DNA of 64,000 nt from assembly GCA_036023115.1 (NCBI GenBank), contig JAYKKT010000090.1:31661001-31725000 (forward strand), given 5' to 3'. The notes below the pieces were generated by a model. That model saw only the letters and a program-made list of their open reading frames with translations. It was not told the DNA's origin and ran no database searches. The translations under genes and the position numbers were made by a program. The stretch is from Brasenia schreberi. Lineage: Eukaryota > Streptophyta > Magnoliopsida > Nymphaeales > Cabombaceae. Positions 12,701 through 27,700 of the stretch are shown here, one piece after another. Position 1 is the first letter of the stretch, and each line of letters opens with the position of its first letter.

Positions 12701-15700
12701 GAGAAGATATTCAATCAAGAATTTAAACTGGAGTATGTCAGGTCATAAAATCAAAGGGCTGATTTCCTCACCAAAGTCATCATCAGCAGACAACTTAAAG
12801 ACACATTGTCCAAGTTGGGTGTTATCAACATCTTTCACCCAACTTGAGGGAGAGTGTTAGAGACTAAAATTAGGTCCCAAATTGGACTCATGGAGATCCC
12901 AATTCATGTACTGTCTAATATGTAGTACTTAATTAATAATAAGAGCAATTTAGTCATTCAAGTTAGATCCAGATTATAAATATTGTAATTAGGGTTCTGT
13001 TTAGTTAGAAGAAAAATATGGCAGCCCATTGTGGTTGTGTGCGCCGACTTCTTGTAGTGGGCAGATTGGATGGTATGTCTCCAATCTGCCAATACTTGTA
13101 AGTATCATTATTTTTTCTACTAAAGCAGATGTTTATAACATGCATGCTTCTAGCTTCCACTTTTCAGCATAACAAATGAGTTTATGACTGGAAATGATTG
13201 ACCTTCTACCGAGTTTTTTCTTGTCCCCTGCAGACACGTACATAAAGGGACATGCACGTGCAGAGACATACACATGGACGGTTATTAAGCAATACAATAT
13301 AACTCATACGATGGCCAAACACAACCAGCAGGAGCAAAAATAAAAACCAAGCCCAGAACATTTTAGGGCAGACTTGACACTTCCCACTAAATACGGAAAG
13401 GACAAGTGGAGCCAAATGGAAATCTGCAAATCTACAAGAAAGGGCAGAAAATTCAACAGACAAAGACAAGAATACATACTTCAAAAATTTCTTCTGGCAT
13501 TCAGGAGAGAAGCCCCTCAGTACTTCCCAAAACATCTCGATGATAGGATGCTTCTGCACACACACACACACAGTTAATTCCTCATGGCACTAGAGAATAA
13601 TCTAAAATATAAAGACTATGTAGTGCCGAGAAAACAATCTGAGAATAATAGTAGTGGACTCGCAAGGATATGACAAGCTTGTCACCTAAACAAAACAAGA
13701 AGAATGAAACTCAGAATACACAATAATATTATTATTCTTGCACCTGGGCCTGGTGAAGACAACAAGAGTACCTCATGATAACCACCAGCATAATTTGCAG
13801 TTGAGCACAAATTATCGACATCCATGCCATCAAGTGACCCAGAAATAAGAAGCTGGTCAACAACAAGACAGCAGAAACAGAATTTTGTTAAGGGTAAAAT
13901 ACAAGAACTTTTCAGAACATTATCCTTTATTAGAAAAAACAGAGAAAGTATTGGACTTTAAGCAAACAACAGTTCTAAGACATCATACTAGGTTATTCTT
14001 TCTTCTTTTGGGACAAACACTGAAACAACAAATACCAGTTAAGTGCACAATGAAAGTATTTCAATCCACTGGATGTTCATTTAATCACAAAGAGACATAA
14101 AGGGGAAAGTGGAGGTCAGAATCAAGACAAAGGTAAGGATTACTTTCTGATAGAGGATCTATTATGTTTTCTACTTTTTCCTCTTTCTTATCTGACATGG
14201 ATTATAGAGAAAGGAAGACTTAAAAGGACATGAGTTTCAACCATTAGCAGCAATAGATCTGCATCCTAAAGAGGGGTTAGCAAAGTGAAGGACACCTCTA
14301 ACTGCTAGCCGGACAGTCATAAGTTCAATTCCGAGGTGTTATCCCCAGTGCAAAGCAATCCCACTGTAAACCCTACAAACGAGATTTCAAGCCTTGAAGT
14401 TTTAAGATGGATCCTACCAACCACGAACTTGTAGCTTATCCTGAGCTTTAACAGGAAAAGGTTTATATGCTTTCCTACATCAACATGGGACCTAGTTCCT
14501 ACATAAACATGAACAGTAAATAGATGCCCACCCCTCCACAGTAACTCTTCATTATGTCCATCTTCAGGTTACGGATTCGTTTATTCAGTTTCAGGGATTT
14601 CTCCTAGCTCTTTTCTCTTAAAACAAAAGGTGGTGGATTTCCGTCATCAACTTGTTCAATAAGAACATGAAACTTTTCATTCATAAATCTATTCATTCTC
14701 AAGGTTTAAAATGTTTGTTCTTCATATTCACACCAACCCCTTTTTCAGTGTGGTGGTTGGTGGTTGATTCTCCCTTCCTTTTCTTCTTCACCCCCCCCCC
14801 CCCCACACACACACACACACATGGGCAAGCTTCCACGGCATGGAAGCCAACTATGTAGGGAAAAAAGATCTTGAGAGGGTTCTTCCAATGTTTTCTTCAT
14901 GAAGGGAATATTTTAATTTTCTCATCTGCGTGTTTTGTTAGCAATAAAGAATGATAGGGCTCTGTGGAAACAAAGAATCCATGTAGCCGACCCCATCTAG
15001 TATGTGGGAAAAGGCTTAGTTGTTGTCTCATCTGCATGTTTTGTAATAAATTATTACATTGTAATTTTTTTCACAGTATATAAAGTACTACTTTCATGTT
15101 TGCAGACACGAATGCGTCTAAGAGCAATTTTTGAAATCAAGAGCATCTAGAATCTTCTAAAAATCTAATTCAAGAAAATTTTAAGGGTCAAATAACGAGA
15201 AAAATCCAACACACCTGGAGTTCATGCTCACTGAACATTGCTATCCAATCTGGTTGTATAAGCAGCTGAAATCCTTGTAAAAAGTTTGAGCTTTGCTGAC
15301 GAATCTACACAACAGGAAAAAGTCCTATGATACAGCAAATACATGGATAGTAACCAGATATCTGAGAAAAATGGATCCTAAGGTGCAAAAGTCACCTGCA
15401 TATTCAACCGATGGTTGGCAACAAGGTGAATAAACATTATTACATTCTCATTTGTAACCTGAATATCTTTTCCACCAGGAAGGAGCTCTTCTTCGGTCTG
15501 CTCACCATACTCATTATTTCCGATCACAAAATAGAGTCCTAAGTCCGAGAGATCACCTTCATAATGCTGCAAATCCAAAGCTCAACAAACAACAAATATT
15601 AATAACCTGAAATTAAGCAGCCCCAGGTTTTAATAGAAAGAAAGAAGGCAGGCCTCAAACACTACAACGTAGAAATAAAACAACTGCAGCATGTCCATGC

Positions 15701-18700
15701 AAGCATATATAACACTAACACCCCTCCAAATTAACTCTCGCTTTCTCACCTCCAGCAGCAATCATAATACAAGGACTTGAAGGCAGGCATGGGAAAAGGA
15801 TAGAACCCTAAAGTTTTCCAAAATTTAGATGAAATGTCATCCACATGTTGACATAATTTCGAGAACAATTCGACATGGACACATCGATCACATAGGATAT
15901 GACTTGGCATTGACTTGTACTCGGACATGGAACCCATGTCTGCAGCAGCATTCCACTTGCATCTTAGTAGTGTCAATATGACACAAATAGAAAAGAAAAG
16001 TAAGCTAAGGAGAAATACAGATTAAAGATGGGAATAAAGTTTGGCAATGGATCCAGTGCACTCTTCTGTGCGAGCTAACATAATCATCTTTTCCACTGTG
16101 ACAATTGGGAATACAGTATTCCTCTTCCCACAGAGTTTTTTCTTCTGAAAGACAGGATTATTGATTTTTTATCTATAGTTCTCAGAGATATTCCATCAAC
16201 AGAATCGAAGTGCCGCTACAGTAGTTTCTTATATAACCTATGCTTACTATGTGTACTGAATGAACTAGTTTGATGTTTTCCATCACTAAACTTCCTCAAA
16301 ATCAAACGAACACAACATTCCTGGTCATCAAGTTGAAGAAGTAGCTCCCTTTTCATGTTATTGTTTCTAAGGGCGTTTATTTTTTAACTTGTTTCATCCT
16401 TCTTTGTGCCATTCATTTCAGATTCACTTCATTCTCTTAGCAAGCACCACCGGCCATCAGCAACATCAGAATAGATTTTTTTGAAATGGGATATGCTAAA
16501 TACAATCTGAAATGCTCCTTTCCAAACCGATAATCATAAGAGTGAATTGTAAAAACAAAATCAAACACTTATTGGTGGAGGAGGTAATACCAAAAAGCAT
16601 ACCTTCAAAAACAGCAGATGACGATAGAGTTCTGGGTCCAAAGAAGGCAAGTCATTGAGGTAGTTATGCCTACAAAATAGCAAAACAAAATCAAGAACAG
16701 AAAATAGAAGAAAATACGGACCCAGGGGATTTTCCAAAAGCAGTAACCGCTGAAACTGTAGATGACCAAGTCTAATTCTTATTAGATAAAAAGTTGATCT
16801 CAATTCTAATATTTCTATAAGAGCATTGGATGGCCATCAACCATGAGATGGAAAAACATTTGCTTGGAAGCATGCAGCTCCACTAGAGGTCCAAGATAGA
16901 AAGATGTGCCACATACTTTTGTCTATGGGTATTATTGAAATTTAAGCAGCAATGTACTTGCTAGGGAAATCTATGTGGTCTTCATTTGTGTCATATCACC
17001 GGTAAAAGTTTCATACAACTTAATAAACTACCTTTTATACACACAGACATATATATATAAGATTATCCTCGGGCACCAAATGACTCTAGACATGGAAACT
17101 AATTATATCAATTGGGTTTACTTATAATCATGAAGCACCACAAAAAGGCGATGCCAATAAGTTGGGCTGGCATTTCATTGGAGTAAGAACTACCAAGAAT
17201 CAAAGTTCTCCTAATAATGAATCAACAACAACACAGACTTTTTTCATACAAGATGGAGTTGGCTACATGGATTCTTTGTTTCCACAGAGCTCGATCTTGT
17301 GTCATGCTAATAGTTAACAAAAGCTAGATCATTCTTTATTTTTTCCTTCCAACACTTTTGTTTTCCTATTCCTCTTTTAACATTTTCACCATCTAGCTTC
17401 TCATACTTCACCAGAGCTTCCACTGGTCGTCTTTCCATGTGTCCAAACCATCTTAAATGATTTTCTCTCATTTATCATCTACTGGTGTCACTCTCAATTT
17501 GTTTATGATAACCTCATCAGGGATATGGTATTTCCTTGGGTGACCACACAACCATCTCATTATCTCCATCAATCTTCTTATCACTCTCAAAAAATTGACT
17601 CGAGGTATTTAAAACTTTCCATATGAAGGATGCAATGTGTATCAATCTTAATTTCCATGTCATCTGAAGTAACCAAAAGATTAAACATGCATTATATATA
17701 AAAATATTAAACATCCATTCTATATATTCTATATTTGCTCTAGTAAATCAAAAGCCTTTATTTTCTAATGTCTCTCTCTCAGTAGTTCCAATTTTCTGTT
17801 AAGTTAAGTGAAAGATAAAGGCATTTCAATTCACTTGAGTGGCTGGGATGACAAGAGACATCCAATATTAACCAAAAAGATGAGATATCAATGCAGTACC
17901 AAAACCCATATAAAAGATCATGAAAATTAGATTCATTTAAGTGGCCGGGATGACAAGAGACATCCAATATTACCTGATAAGATGAGGAGAAGAAAAAGAA
18001 TGTAACATTGTAAACTTCTAAGAAATGCTCTTTGATTAAAAATCTAGATCTGCATAGGTTTTTAACATTCCAATTTCGAGATAATCCTATCAAGCTTTAA
18101 ACGCCTAGTACTATAAATAAAAATCCACTTAATAGAAGTCCACCCTTTTAGGCACAAAAAGTAGATACATGAAGGATAATATAGCCAAACTAAAGATACA
18201 TTTGTTTCAACATAACCCTCACTTCTTGATGAACATAACATCATTCCTTCTTGCTTCATATGGAGGTAGACTGCACAATATAACACTCAGCAGCCAGGAA
18301 TCTTCCAAAATGAAATTCAGGTTCCATTCTCCACTAGGAGATCAAAATGCAGTTTGAAGTAGTCTTGCACTTAAGCAACCTTCTCAAGATTGCTGCACCA
18401 GTATGCCATGTGTAGTTTCATCACCAGCCAGCTGGACAGCCACCTAGTTTGTAATTTCGCAAATAGCTCAGCCCCCCGCATATTGCATCTGCACAGGTCC
18501 CACCGCCACCTACATGCTGAATTAGCCAAACTAAATATACATTTGTTTCAACATAACCCTCACTTCTTGATGCACTGTTGTGTAGATGAAACCAATAATG
18601 GTTTGACCTGCATGCTCATTGTCCCTATCAGAAAATTCCTGAATCCAGTAATCAATTTTGCTAATTGCAGAAGCCTTCATCATTGTCATCCATGCTTCCA

Positions 18701-21700
18701 AAACCACAAGACTACAACTATTCGGCACCACTGTCATTCCATAATATAAAGATTGCATCCACTCAAAGGTGCAAGCGGCTGCATCACCATCGTTTTACAG
18801 GAATCGACTGAAACATATTATGAGAGTTTTCGCAGATGTTTTCTCTTGCACATGGGAGCAAAACCTTCTAATCAGCCCTTCTCACACTCACTCAGAAGCT
18901 ATGTTATCAATAGTGTTATAGCGTTATAGCGGGAAACAAAACGCTATAGTGCTCGTAGTATAGCGACCGACCAGCCATGGCCGCTATAGCGGCCTGCTAT
19001 AGTGGTGTTAGCGTACATATCATTTGGGTCGGATCGATCCAATGGACCCGATAGACCCGACCCAAATGTAATAAAACCTAGTGTCTCTCTCTCTCTCTCT
19101 CTCTCCCACCTCTCGTCTTTGCATCTGCTCTTTTCGCCATCACCAGCGCTAACAGTCTCCCCTCCGCAAGTGACGGCCACTGCCACCGCCTTCCGTCGCC
19201 TTCCTCGACTGCAAGTAAGCTCTCTCTCTCTCTCACTTTCTCTCTTTCTCCGCCTCCACCTTTTTATTTGAATCTGGGCAACCCTTTAGCACCTTTGTTG
19301 TGAACTAGATAGAGTTGAAAGTCCATCTCATTGCAACGCATCTGCCAGTCTGATCATGTGTGGTGTACCATATGATACCAAGACGTTTGGCCATAAAGTG
19401 GGCATCTATTTTCACCTGCCCTTCTTTTGTGAGGGAAACGCTACTGTCCTATTGCCAATTATAGATGAGAGTTGCAAAGGTGGCTGATGATACTTTATTG
19501 AGAGGTGCTCTTCTGTTTCCAGGAAGACACTTCATTGTGATGCTTCTTTCCTGATGTCAGTTGGAAAACCAGACGTGATAGCTGTGATTCCATCTTGTCC
19601 CTAAAGGTTCTGCTACCCCATTGTCGCACCTCTGGAGAAATAGGTGTGAGAGTTCTTTACGTGTAATCTTATCATGTGGTGCCACACCTTCTGAGATACC
19701 ATGCAGTCAAAAAACAAATGAGTGTCATTTTCTTCCTGTGCATGGCATAGTTTACACTCTATATCTGCTCTCAGCATTGCCTTTTGCATCTTGGTTAGAA
19801 GACTTCCATGAATTGAAATTAGCAAGCCATAACCCCTCTTGGCAACAATTTTTTACACCTAATCATGTGTAAGTGGATTTTTGGCTTTCCAGGTTGACCT
19901 CTCCTGGCTCTATTGAGCGCAATATTAAAAGGCGTAATGGTCATCTCCTGTTGGTTGACCCTCAAGCCTAGTTGTCCTTAAAAAGCCTGGATGATCTCTT
20001 ATAAATTTTGGACAGTATGCTTCTTCGTGTAGGAAGAAGAGTGCATTGGCAGAAATGAGTGGTCTGATGATAATCTTCCACTCACGGCAAAGAATGATGG
20101 GATGTTTCACTTTCTCCTCATACTATTTATGATGGAGCCTTTCCATTACTAAAAGAGACAAGTATGCTTATGTGGATCACCCTGTCAGCCATGATGTCTC
20201 TAATTTGAAATGCACAAAAGCTGTTTTTTTTGTGAGAATCATGCTTTTACAAATTCCCTTGCCACCCTTTTATTCTTTTGTAGGGGAAGAAGCTTTTGAT
20301 GTGGCCACAACAGACAAGTCATCATCTACATTTAAAAGTCTATTGGTTTTCTCAGGGAATGACTACCTGGGTTTGAGTTCCCATCCAACAGTCCGGGATA
20401 GTGCATACTCAACTCAGATGCTGATATATTTATGAATTCAGGCTGCTAAGGAACATGGAATGGGTCCAAGAGGTTCTGCCTTGATATGCAGCTATACTTA
20501 TCATCACAGACTACTTGAATCGTCATTGGCAGATTTAAAAAAGAAAGAGGTGTGCATGCTTATTTGAAAATTATTCTCTTACATAGTTAAAATAATGTTT
20601 GCCTATTTATATATCCTCATTTAAGCATAAACACATAAAATGCAACTGTACTTCCCAAGTGCCTCCCCTGACCAAGTTGATCTATATCGACTTTCAAAAT
20701 TCATGATCCAGAAAAGTGAAGTGTGTGTTTTGCATGAATAGTATTTGGATGATTAATAACTTCTGATGCTTCAGCTGGCTCATATGGCAATGTTTAAGTC
20801 CTGTTACCATTGAATCGTATTCAATTGATCAATAATATGTAGTCTTATTTCTCATTTCATTCTGTGCAAGTTGCCAATTTCCTTATTCTAATGTTTTATA
20901 AGTGGTATTGCTAGAATCATGCTCAAGTTGTTGCGTATCTTAACAAGGACCTATATTATGCCTTGTTATGAACTTTTGGTGCACCAGGTTTGTTCACGAT
21001 GTATTTCACTTTTGACCATTCAGGTTAGAACAATTTCTGTGGCAAATATTGGTTGTTGCATCAGACATTATATATATATCTTAACATTTTACATTACTTA
21101 CCTTTTCTTAACAAAATTTATTATTTGTTTGATGCAAATACAATTCATACTTATGGATCATCTCTGTCTCATTGTTATGATGTGAAAAAACTCTCTTAAG
21201 TAGTGGATACAAAGTTTGATTTTCCCTCTAAATATATGAGTGAAGGAGCTTGTTGTATCCGCATAAGTGTGTCTAACGAAAATTTAGTGTTGAACTTTAA
21301 CTCGCCATTGAACGAGATAAGAGGCTCCTAATGTTTCAAATGGCATATTGTGTGCATGTGCTTGGCTTATACGTGCATTGGGGTCAGGACACCAGGGTGC
21401 AATGCATGCCCAATTGCCTAAATGTGTATGCCTCTCACATAGGGGTCAGGACACCACTGTTGCAGATAATGCAAGTTGTAACCCATAGCTTGTTTTTCTC
21501 TATTCCCATTGTTGCATGCTTCTTTTCAGTAATGTGACTTTCTGGTACATTCTAGTGTTTAACTGTGTGTGCATTCTTTTCATCTCTAATTATTTACACT
21601 TGGAACTTGGACCACCTCACTGGTACCTACTACACCTGCATATGTGCTTCTACGTATGTACCTTAATCATTTCATTTGTGGCAACATGATTACTGATTAG

Positions 21701-24700
21701 TACATGTGAGCTGTTCTGGAGCAAAACGTGTAATGTGCATACAGGCTCTAAAGAGTAAGAGAGGGGTCAGGCTTGGCAACACCATATTCACCATAGGAGT
21801 GGCACCAATAGAGGATAAAAAGAGAGAATATTGTTTAAGATGGTTTGGACATATAGAAAGAAGATCAAAAGAAGAACCTATAAGAAGGTACGAAAAACTA
21901 AAATTGAAAAGTATTAAAAGAGGTAGAGAACGACACAAAAGCGTTGGAAAGAAACAATAAAGAATGATCTAGCTTATTGTGAGTTAACTGCTAACATGGC
22001 ACAAGATAGGGATCTGTGAAAACAAAGAATCTATGTAGCCGACCCCGTCTAGTATGGGAAAAGGCTTAGTTGTTGTTGTTGTTGTTGTTGGTTGGTGGAG
22101 TGGTTAGGCAAACTCAGTATCTGGGGATGCTCTGCTACTTAAAGCAGTGGGACATTTTACTTTGACGAATTACTCTCATGTTCCAAGCAACTTTATATTG
22201 TTAAACTAAATTCTAAAAATGCAACTACATTTGCCTCCCGATATCCTTCTTTCCAAATTTTTCTCATGTACAAATGTACAAAATATTGACTCACTTGAAA
22301 AGCCAAGATTTTATGTTAGTAATATGGCAACATAGAGAGTGCAGCTACAGGATCCAATATTAAGGGTCTGGGTTCAGATGGACCATCATTATTACTTTCC
22401 AGCTCGGCTGGGCCTGTTGAGCTAATGGGAACAGGTCATGAATGACTCTTTTTTGACTTTGCTACAATACGCAGCTCAAGTCTAGCCAATATGAGTTTGA
22501 GTGCCCAGCTACTCGTACCACAAACCTAATGTGCATCGTGAATACTAAAAAAAAGTGCATATCAGAGATTAGTATTCGTAAACACCATACAAGAAATAAG
22601 AAACCTTTAGTCAACTCTTTGGTCAAACACCAAAGATCTGGATCCAGTGAAGTATGATCTCAACTCTAAGCATCTTCATAGAAGTGGGAAGCAAACAAGG
22701 TTCATAACAAGATAGATGTCCTCTCCATATTGGAAAAACAAAATCCCTTTATCAACATTTCTTCTTGACAAGTTCATACCACATTAACTTCAGAGATTCA
22801 AATCCTCAACATGCTGCATCATAGTTGGTAGCGTTGCCATAGGAAAATGTTCTATGAGTCACACGATACTCCACTTTATACACTTGTTTTACATTTAGAT
22901 AGTGTTTGCAGTAGCCCCACTAATTCTGTTTGAATGCGACCAACTGCAATCAGGAAACCCTACCTGTGCCATACCACTTATGATCTGTGATGTAGGGTTC
23001 TAAATCCAAGCTTCTAAAGTCATCTAGGCAAACAAGATCCCATCCAGAATAGCTCTTATGGTTCCTGAGATCCTCCACCTTCTAAAGATAATATACCTAT
23101 TCCTACGTTTTTCTCAAAATCCTCCAGTCATCATTTTCAAAGGAAAAGACAAAATTTAAGTACCTGAAGTCCTAACTGAAGTTTAAGGCCATCAAAGTTT
23201 TATAAAGCTTGAATGCATACAAGTTCCTAAAAAATTGGAAATGATTTCTAAGAACCATACAACAAAAGAGTCTACTATTACGAACAACCAGAAACAACAT
23301 CAACACTGTAAATATAGCATTTTCCTGTATCATGCAGGGTAGTGATACTCATATATCATACTGTATGCTATATGGTACAATATTCAAGTTTCATTCACTA
23401 AAAACAATCAACAACAACAACAACAATTAAGCCCTTTCCCATAATAGATGGGGTCGGCTACATGGATTCTTTGTTTTCATAGAGCCCTATCATGTGCCAT
23501 GTTAGTAGTTAACTCACAATAAGCTAGATCATTCTTTATTGTTTCTTCCCAACACTTTTGTGGTCAACCTCTACCTCTTTTAATACTTTCCAAATTTAGT
23601 TTTTCATACCTTCTTACAGGTTCTTCTTTTCATCTTCTTTTTGTATGTCCAAACCATCTTAAATGATATTCTCTCATTTTATCCTCTATTGGTGTCACTC
23701 CTAATTTGTTTCTAATAACCTCATTATGTATATGGTCTTTTCTTGTATGACCACTCATCCATCTCAACATCTACATTTCTGTCACAGACATCTTTTGTAC
23801 ATGTTGATGATTAACTGCCCAACACTCATAACCATAAAACATTGCAGGCCTAATTATTGCTCTATAATATTTACCTTTTAACTTTAATGGTATCTTCTTA
23901 TCACAAAGAATACTTGATGCTCCTCTCCATTTTAACCAACTAGCATTAATTCTATGGGTAACATCTCCATCTATTCTTCCATCACTCTGAAAAATTGACC
24001 CTAGGTATTTAAAACTTTCCTTTTGGGGGATGCAATGTGTGCCAATTTTAATTTCTATGTCCTCTGAAGTAACCAAATGATCAAACTTACATTCCATATA
24101 TTTTGTCTTTGATCTACTAAGTCGGAGGCCTTTGCTTTCTAATATTTCTCTCCATACTTCCAATTTTCTGTTAACTTTTTCCTCAGACTCCTCCACTAAC
24201 ACAATGTTATCTGCAAATAACATACACCAAGGTACTTCATCTTAAATATGATTTGTTAACTCATCAATCACCATTATAAATAAGTATGGACTTAAAGTTG
24301 ATCCTTGATGTAACCCAATATTAACTTCAAAAAAGTGTGTCATTCCTTCATGAGTCCTCACACATGTTTTTGCACCATCATACATGTCTCTTATAAGGTT
24401 AACGTATGTCAATGGGATACCTCTTTTTTCCAAAGTTCTCTAAAGAACCTCTCTCGGTACTCTATCATAAGCTTTTTCTAGATCAATAAATATCATGTGA
24501 AGGTCTTTCTTTTTTGCTCTAAAATGTTCCATAAGACGCCTCAAAAGGTGAATCGCTTCAACAGTAGATCTGCCTGGCATGAATCCAAATTGGTTCTCTT
24601 TTGTACTTGATACTTGTCTTAACCTACGTTCGATAATTTTTTCCCACAATTTCATAGTATGACTCATTAACTTGATACCTTGATAATTCACACAATTTTG

Positions 24701-27700
24701 AATGTCTCCCTTGTTCTTATATATGGGTATAAGTGTACTTGCTCTCTATTCCTCGGTCATCTTTTGGTTTTTCTATATTTCATTAAATAGTCTTATGAGC
24801 CAAGTGATTCTTGTTTCTCCTAGTATTTTCCAAACTTCTATAGGAATATTATCTGGTCCTACCGATTTACCACCCTTCATATGTTTAAGAGCCTCTTTGA
24901 CTTCATTCTTTTGAATACGTCGGTAGAAATTGTGGTTTATATACTTTTCTGATTTGGCAAACTCTCCTAAGCTAATACTAACATCTTTGTTTTCGTTAAA
25001 AAGCTTATAAAAATAGTTTTTCCATCTATTTCTTATATATCATTTGCCACTAGAATTTTTTCATCCTCGTCCTTGATGCATCTAACATAATTAAGATCTT
25101 TAGTTTTCTTATCTCTAGCCCTAGCTATCCTAAAAATATCTCTTTCACCCTCTTTTGAGTTGAGTTTTTTATATAAATCCTCCCAAATTTTAGCTTTTGC
25201 TTGACTCACGGCCTTTTTCGCTTCCTTCTTCGCTATCTTATAAGCCTCTAAAGTTTCACTAGTTTTCTTCGTATAATGTAATTTGTAACATGCCCTTTTT
25301 ACCTTGATTTTATTTTGCACTACTTCACTCCACCACCAAGCTTCTTTTTGTGCCGGTACACCTCCCTTAGATACACCTAACACATCTTTCGCCACTTTTC
25401 TAATATGTATAGCCATATTATTCCACATATCACTGGGTGTACCAACATAATTCCAAACATCTCCTTGAAGGACTTTCTGTTTAAATATATCTTCTTTCTC
25501 GCTTTTGAGGTTTCACCATTTAGGCTGAATAGCTCGATGCACTCTTTTCTTCTGTCTATTTTTTTATTTGTAAATCCATAACTAAAAATCGATGTTGGGA
25601 GGTTAAGCTTTCTCCTGTAATTACCTTACAATCTTTACAACACGCTCTATCTTTTTTTCTACAAATAAAGTAATCAATTTGTGTTTGAGATAAGCCACTC
25701 TTATAAGTAATTAAATGTTCATCTCGTTTTGGAAATTCAAACAGAAGACTACTAGAAAGTAGGCCTACTAAGGATACTAGATTACTAGGAAACAAAATAA
25801 AGGAAGCCTACTAAAGGTACTTGACAAAACTATTGTATGATACATCCTCTACAACATTGCGACACATAAGCCAAAGGAGACTGATACAGAGCAATTAACA
25901 TAAAAAAAATGTACCTGCCTCAACAACGAATACAATAAATGAAATGCATAACGAGCTAAACTGGACTTACTTTTGCTTTAATTTGCTAAGGAAAAATGTA
26001 GCAAAAGGTATATCAACAAGAATGCCTTCGAACATTGCCTGGCCACATAGAGCAGAAAATGTGTAATAATATGCAGTGAAAGATCGTCACATCAAATAAG
26101 AAACAAGTACTAAAAATGCAGAACCAGAAGTTCATAATTTGAAAAAGATGTAACCGAATAGAAACATAACTGGAAGCAATCCGATTTTGAAAAGATGGTT
26201 ACCCTGAACTCACACAGAAATAATAACACAAAAGTCAATTTGAAATTTGTGAGGGCATAACTTTGCAGAACTGATTATTGTCAATGTTAAAAAGAAAAAC
26301 GCTAGACCCACCAACATGCACACAGAGTTACTCAAGGTCTTCAAATTAATTCTCGAAAAGCTGCATCAGATAATAACCCTAGCCACGACCACACCTTACC
26401 CACTCAAAGGATTTTTGCACATTGAAGTGTGTATCACTACTCTGAGACAATACTTTATTAGAAGGAACACAAAAGTTGACAATGCAGGCTTGTGAATTTT
26501 GGAAGTTTTGAAATATTTGCAATCCTTTCTATATATTTATATAAGTACAGATCATATGATTTTCATCGCTGTGAGAAAGGAAACCTAGCTCAATTTAGAA
26601 ATATAATGCCCTCTAAATTCGAATGTTGTTGGCCATCTTCTACCTATTGGTGAAATTTTTTATTTTATTTTTCTGGACCAATTTCTCCTACATTGAATTT
26701 TTTTATTGAGTGGTCCTTTATCTGTTTCACCTCTACAAGTACAACTAAAGCAGTGGAATTAATATAAGTGAGACTGGACTGCATGTGTCGTAATAGGGCA
26801 AATCTTTGATGCAACCACCTGTTTCTGCAGAAATTCTAATAAAACAATTTTTCATCATATACTTCTAACAGAGAGAACGTGAAGTGGGTAAACCATTCAA
26901 GATCAGATTCCACAGCCCGAAACTTCTATGACAGAAGCATGTCACCAGATTTTCTTTTCCCAAACATAGGATGAGGTGAAAAGGTTCAAAAAGAAAGCAA
27001 AACAGCATAGGAAACAGTGAGCTGATCAACACCATCTCTCCATACCGTTCACCATCTCAATTGTGGTCAAGCTAATGATGCTGGCTCACTTGTCTGTTTG
27101 ACATATTTAAGTAAACAAGATCTCATGAGCATAAGTTGTCAAAGTATAAGGATGTATTTTATAATTGAGAAAGAAACTATGTGTGTGTTTCTAAGCCATT
27201 CCTTTCTGCAGTAAAGTGACCACGTATACTTCTGCATTTCAATTGACATTTCGAGAAAGTGACACCAACAAAAGGTGTGCCTTTTGCTAATTAAAATGCC
27301 AGTTCACATTTTAATTTAACATGGTTTCGAATCAGAGTCGTGCATGAATTAATGTAACTGCCTGCCAGTAAATAACCTAGAAAATGAGAAAGGCTGCTAC
27401 TTAGAGCTAGTCCATGAGAGACAACAAAATAATAGGATTGTTAGACAAATCTTAGTTAATTGATTCATTAAGGCATATTATTTCAAACAGAGCTGTTCAG
27501 CTTTTTCAATCAAATCAATCAATTAACTTCCGAAGCATGCTTGAATATCACAAAATAAAGAGCTTAAAACCAATGACCAATAGCACTTCTGGGTAGTGCA
27601 GCATCACAGACTTGAAGACATGTAAATCAGAAGTGGTTCATACTGTTTCATTTTTTTAACAAAGAGTTAACTTCTTGAATAGAATGATCTAGCTTATTGG

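Noticed and set aside
19002..19271. plus-strand frame of 89 codons with SLSLSLS runs
   Set aside because: It is translated CT microsatellite within a transposon end.
23405..23425. (CAA)n/(TTG)n runs as a CRISPR array or centromeric repeat
   Set aside because: They are the 3' tails of RTE LINEs, each attached to the same GACCCCATCTAGTATGGG motif.
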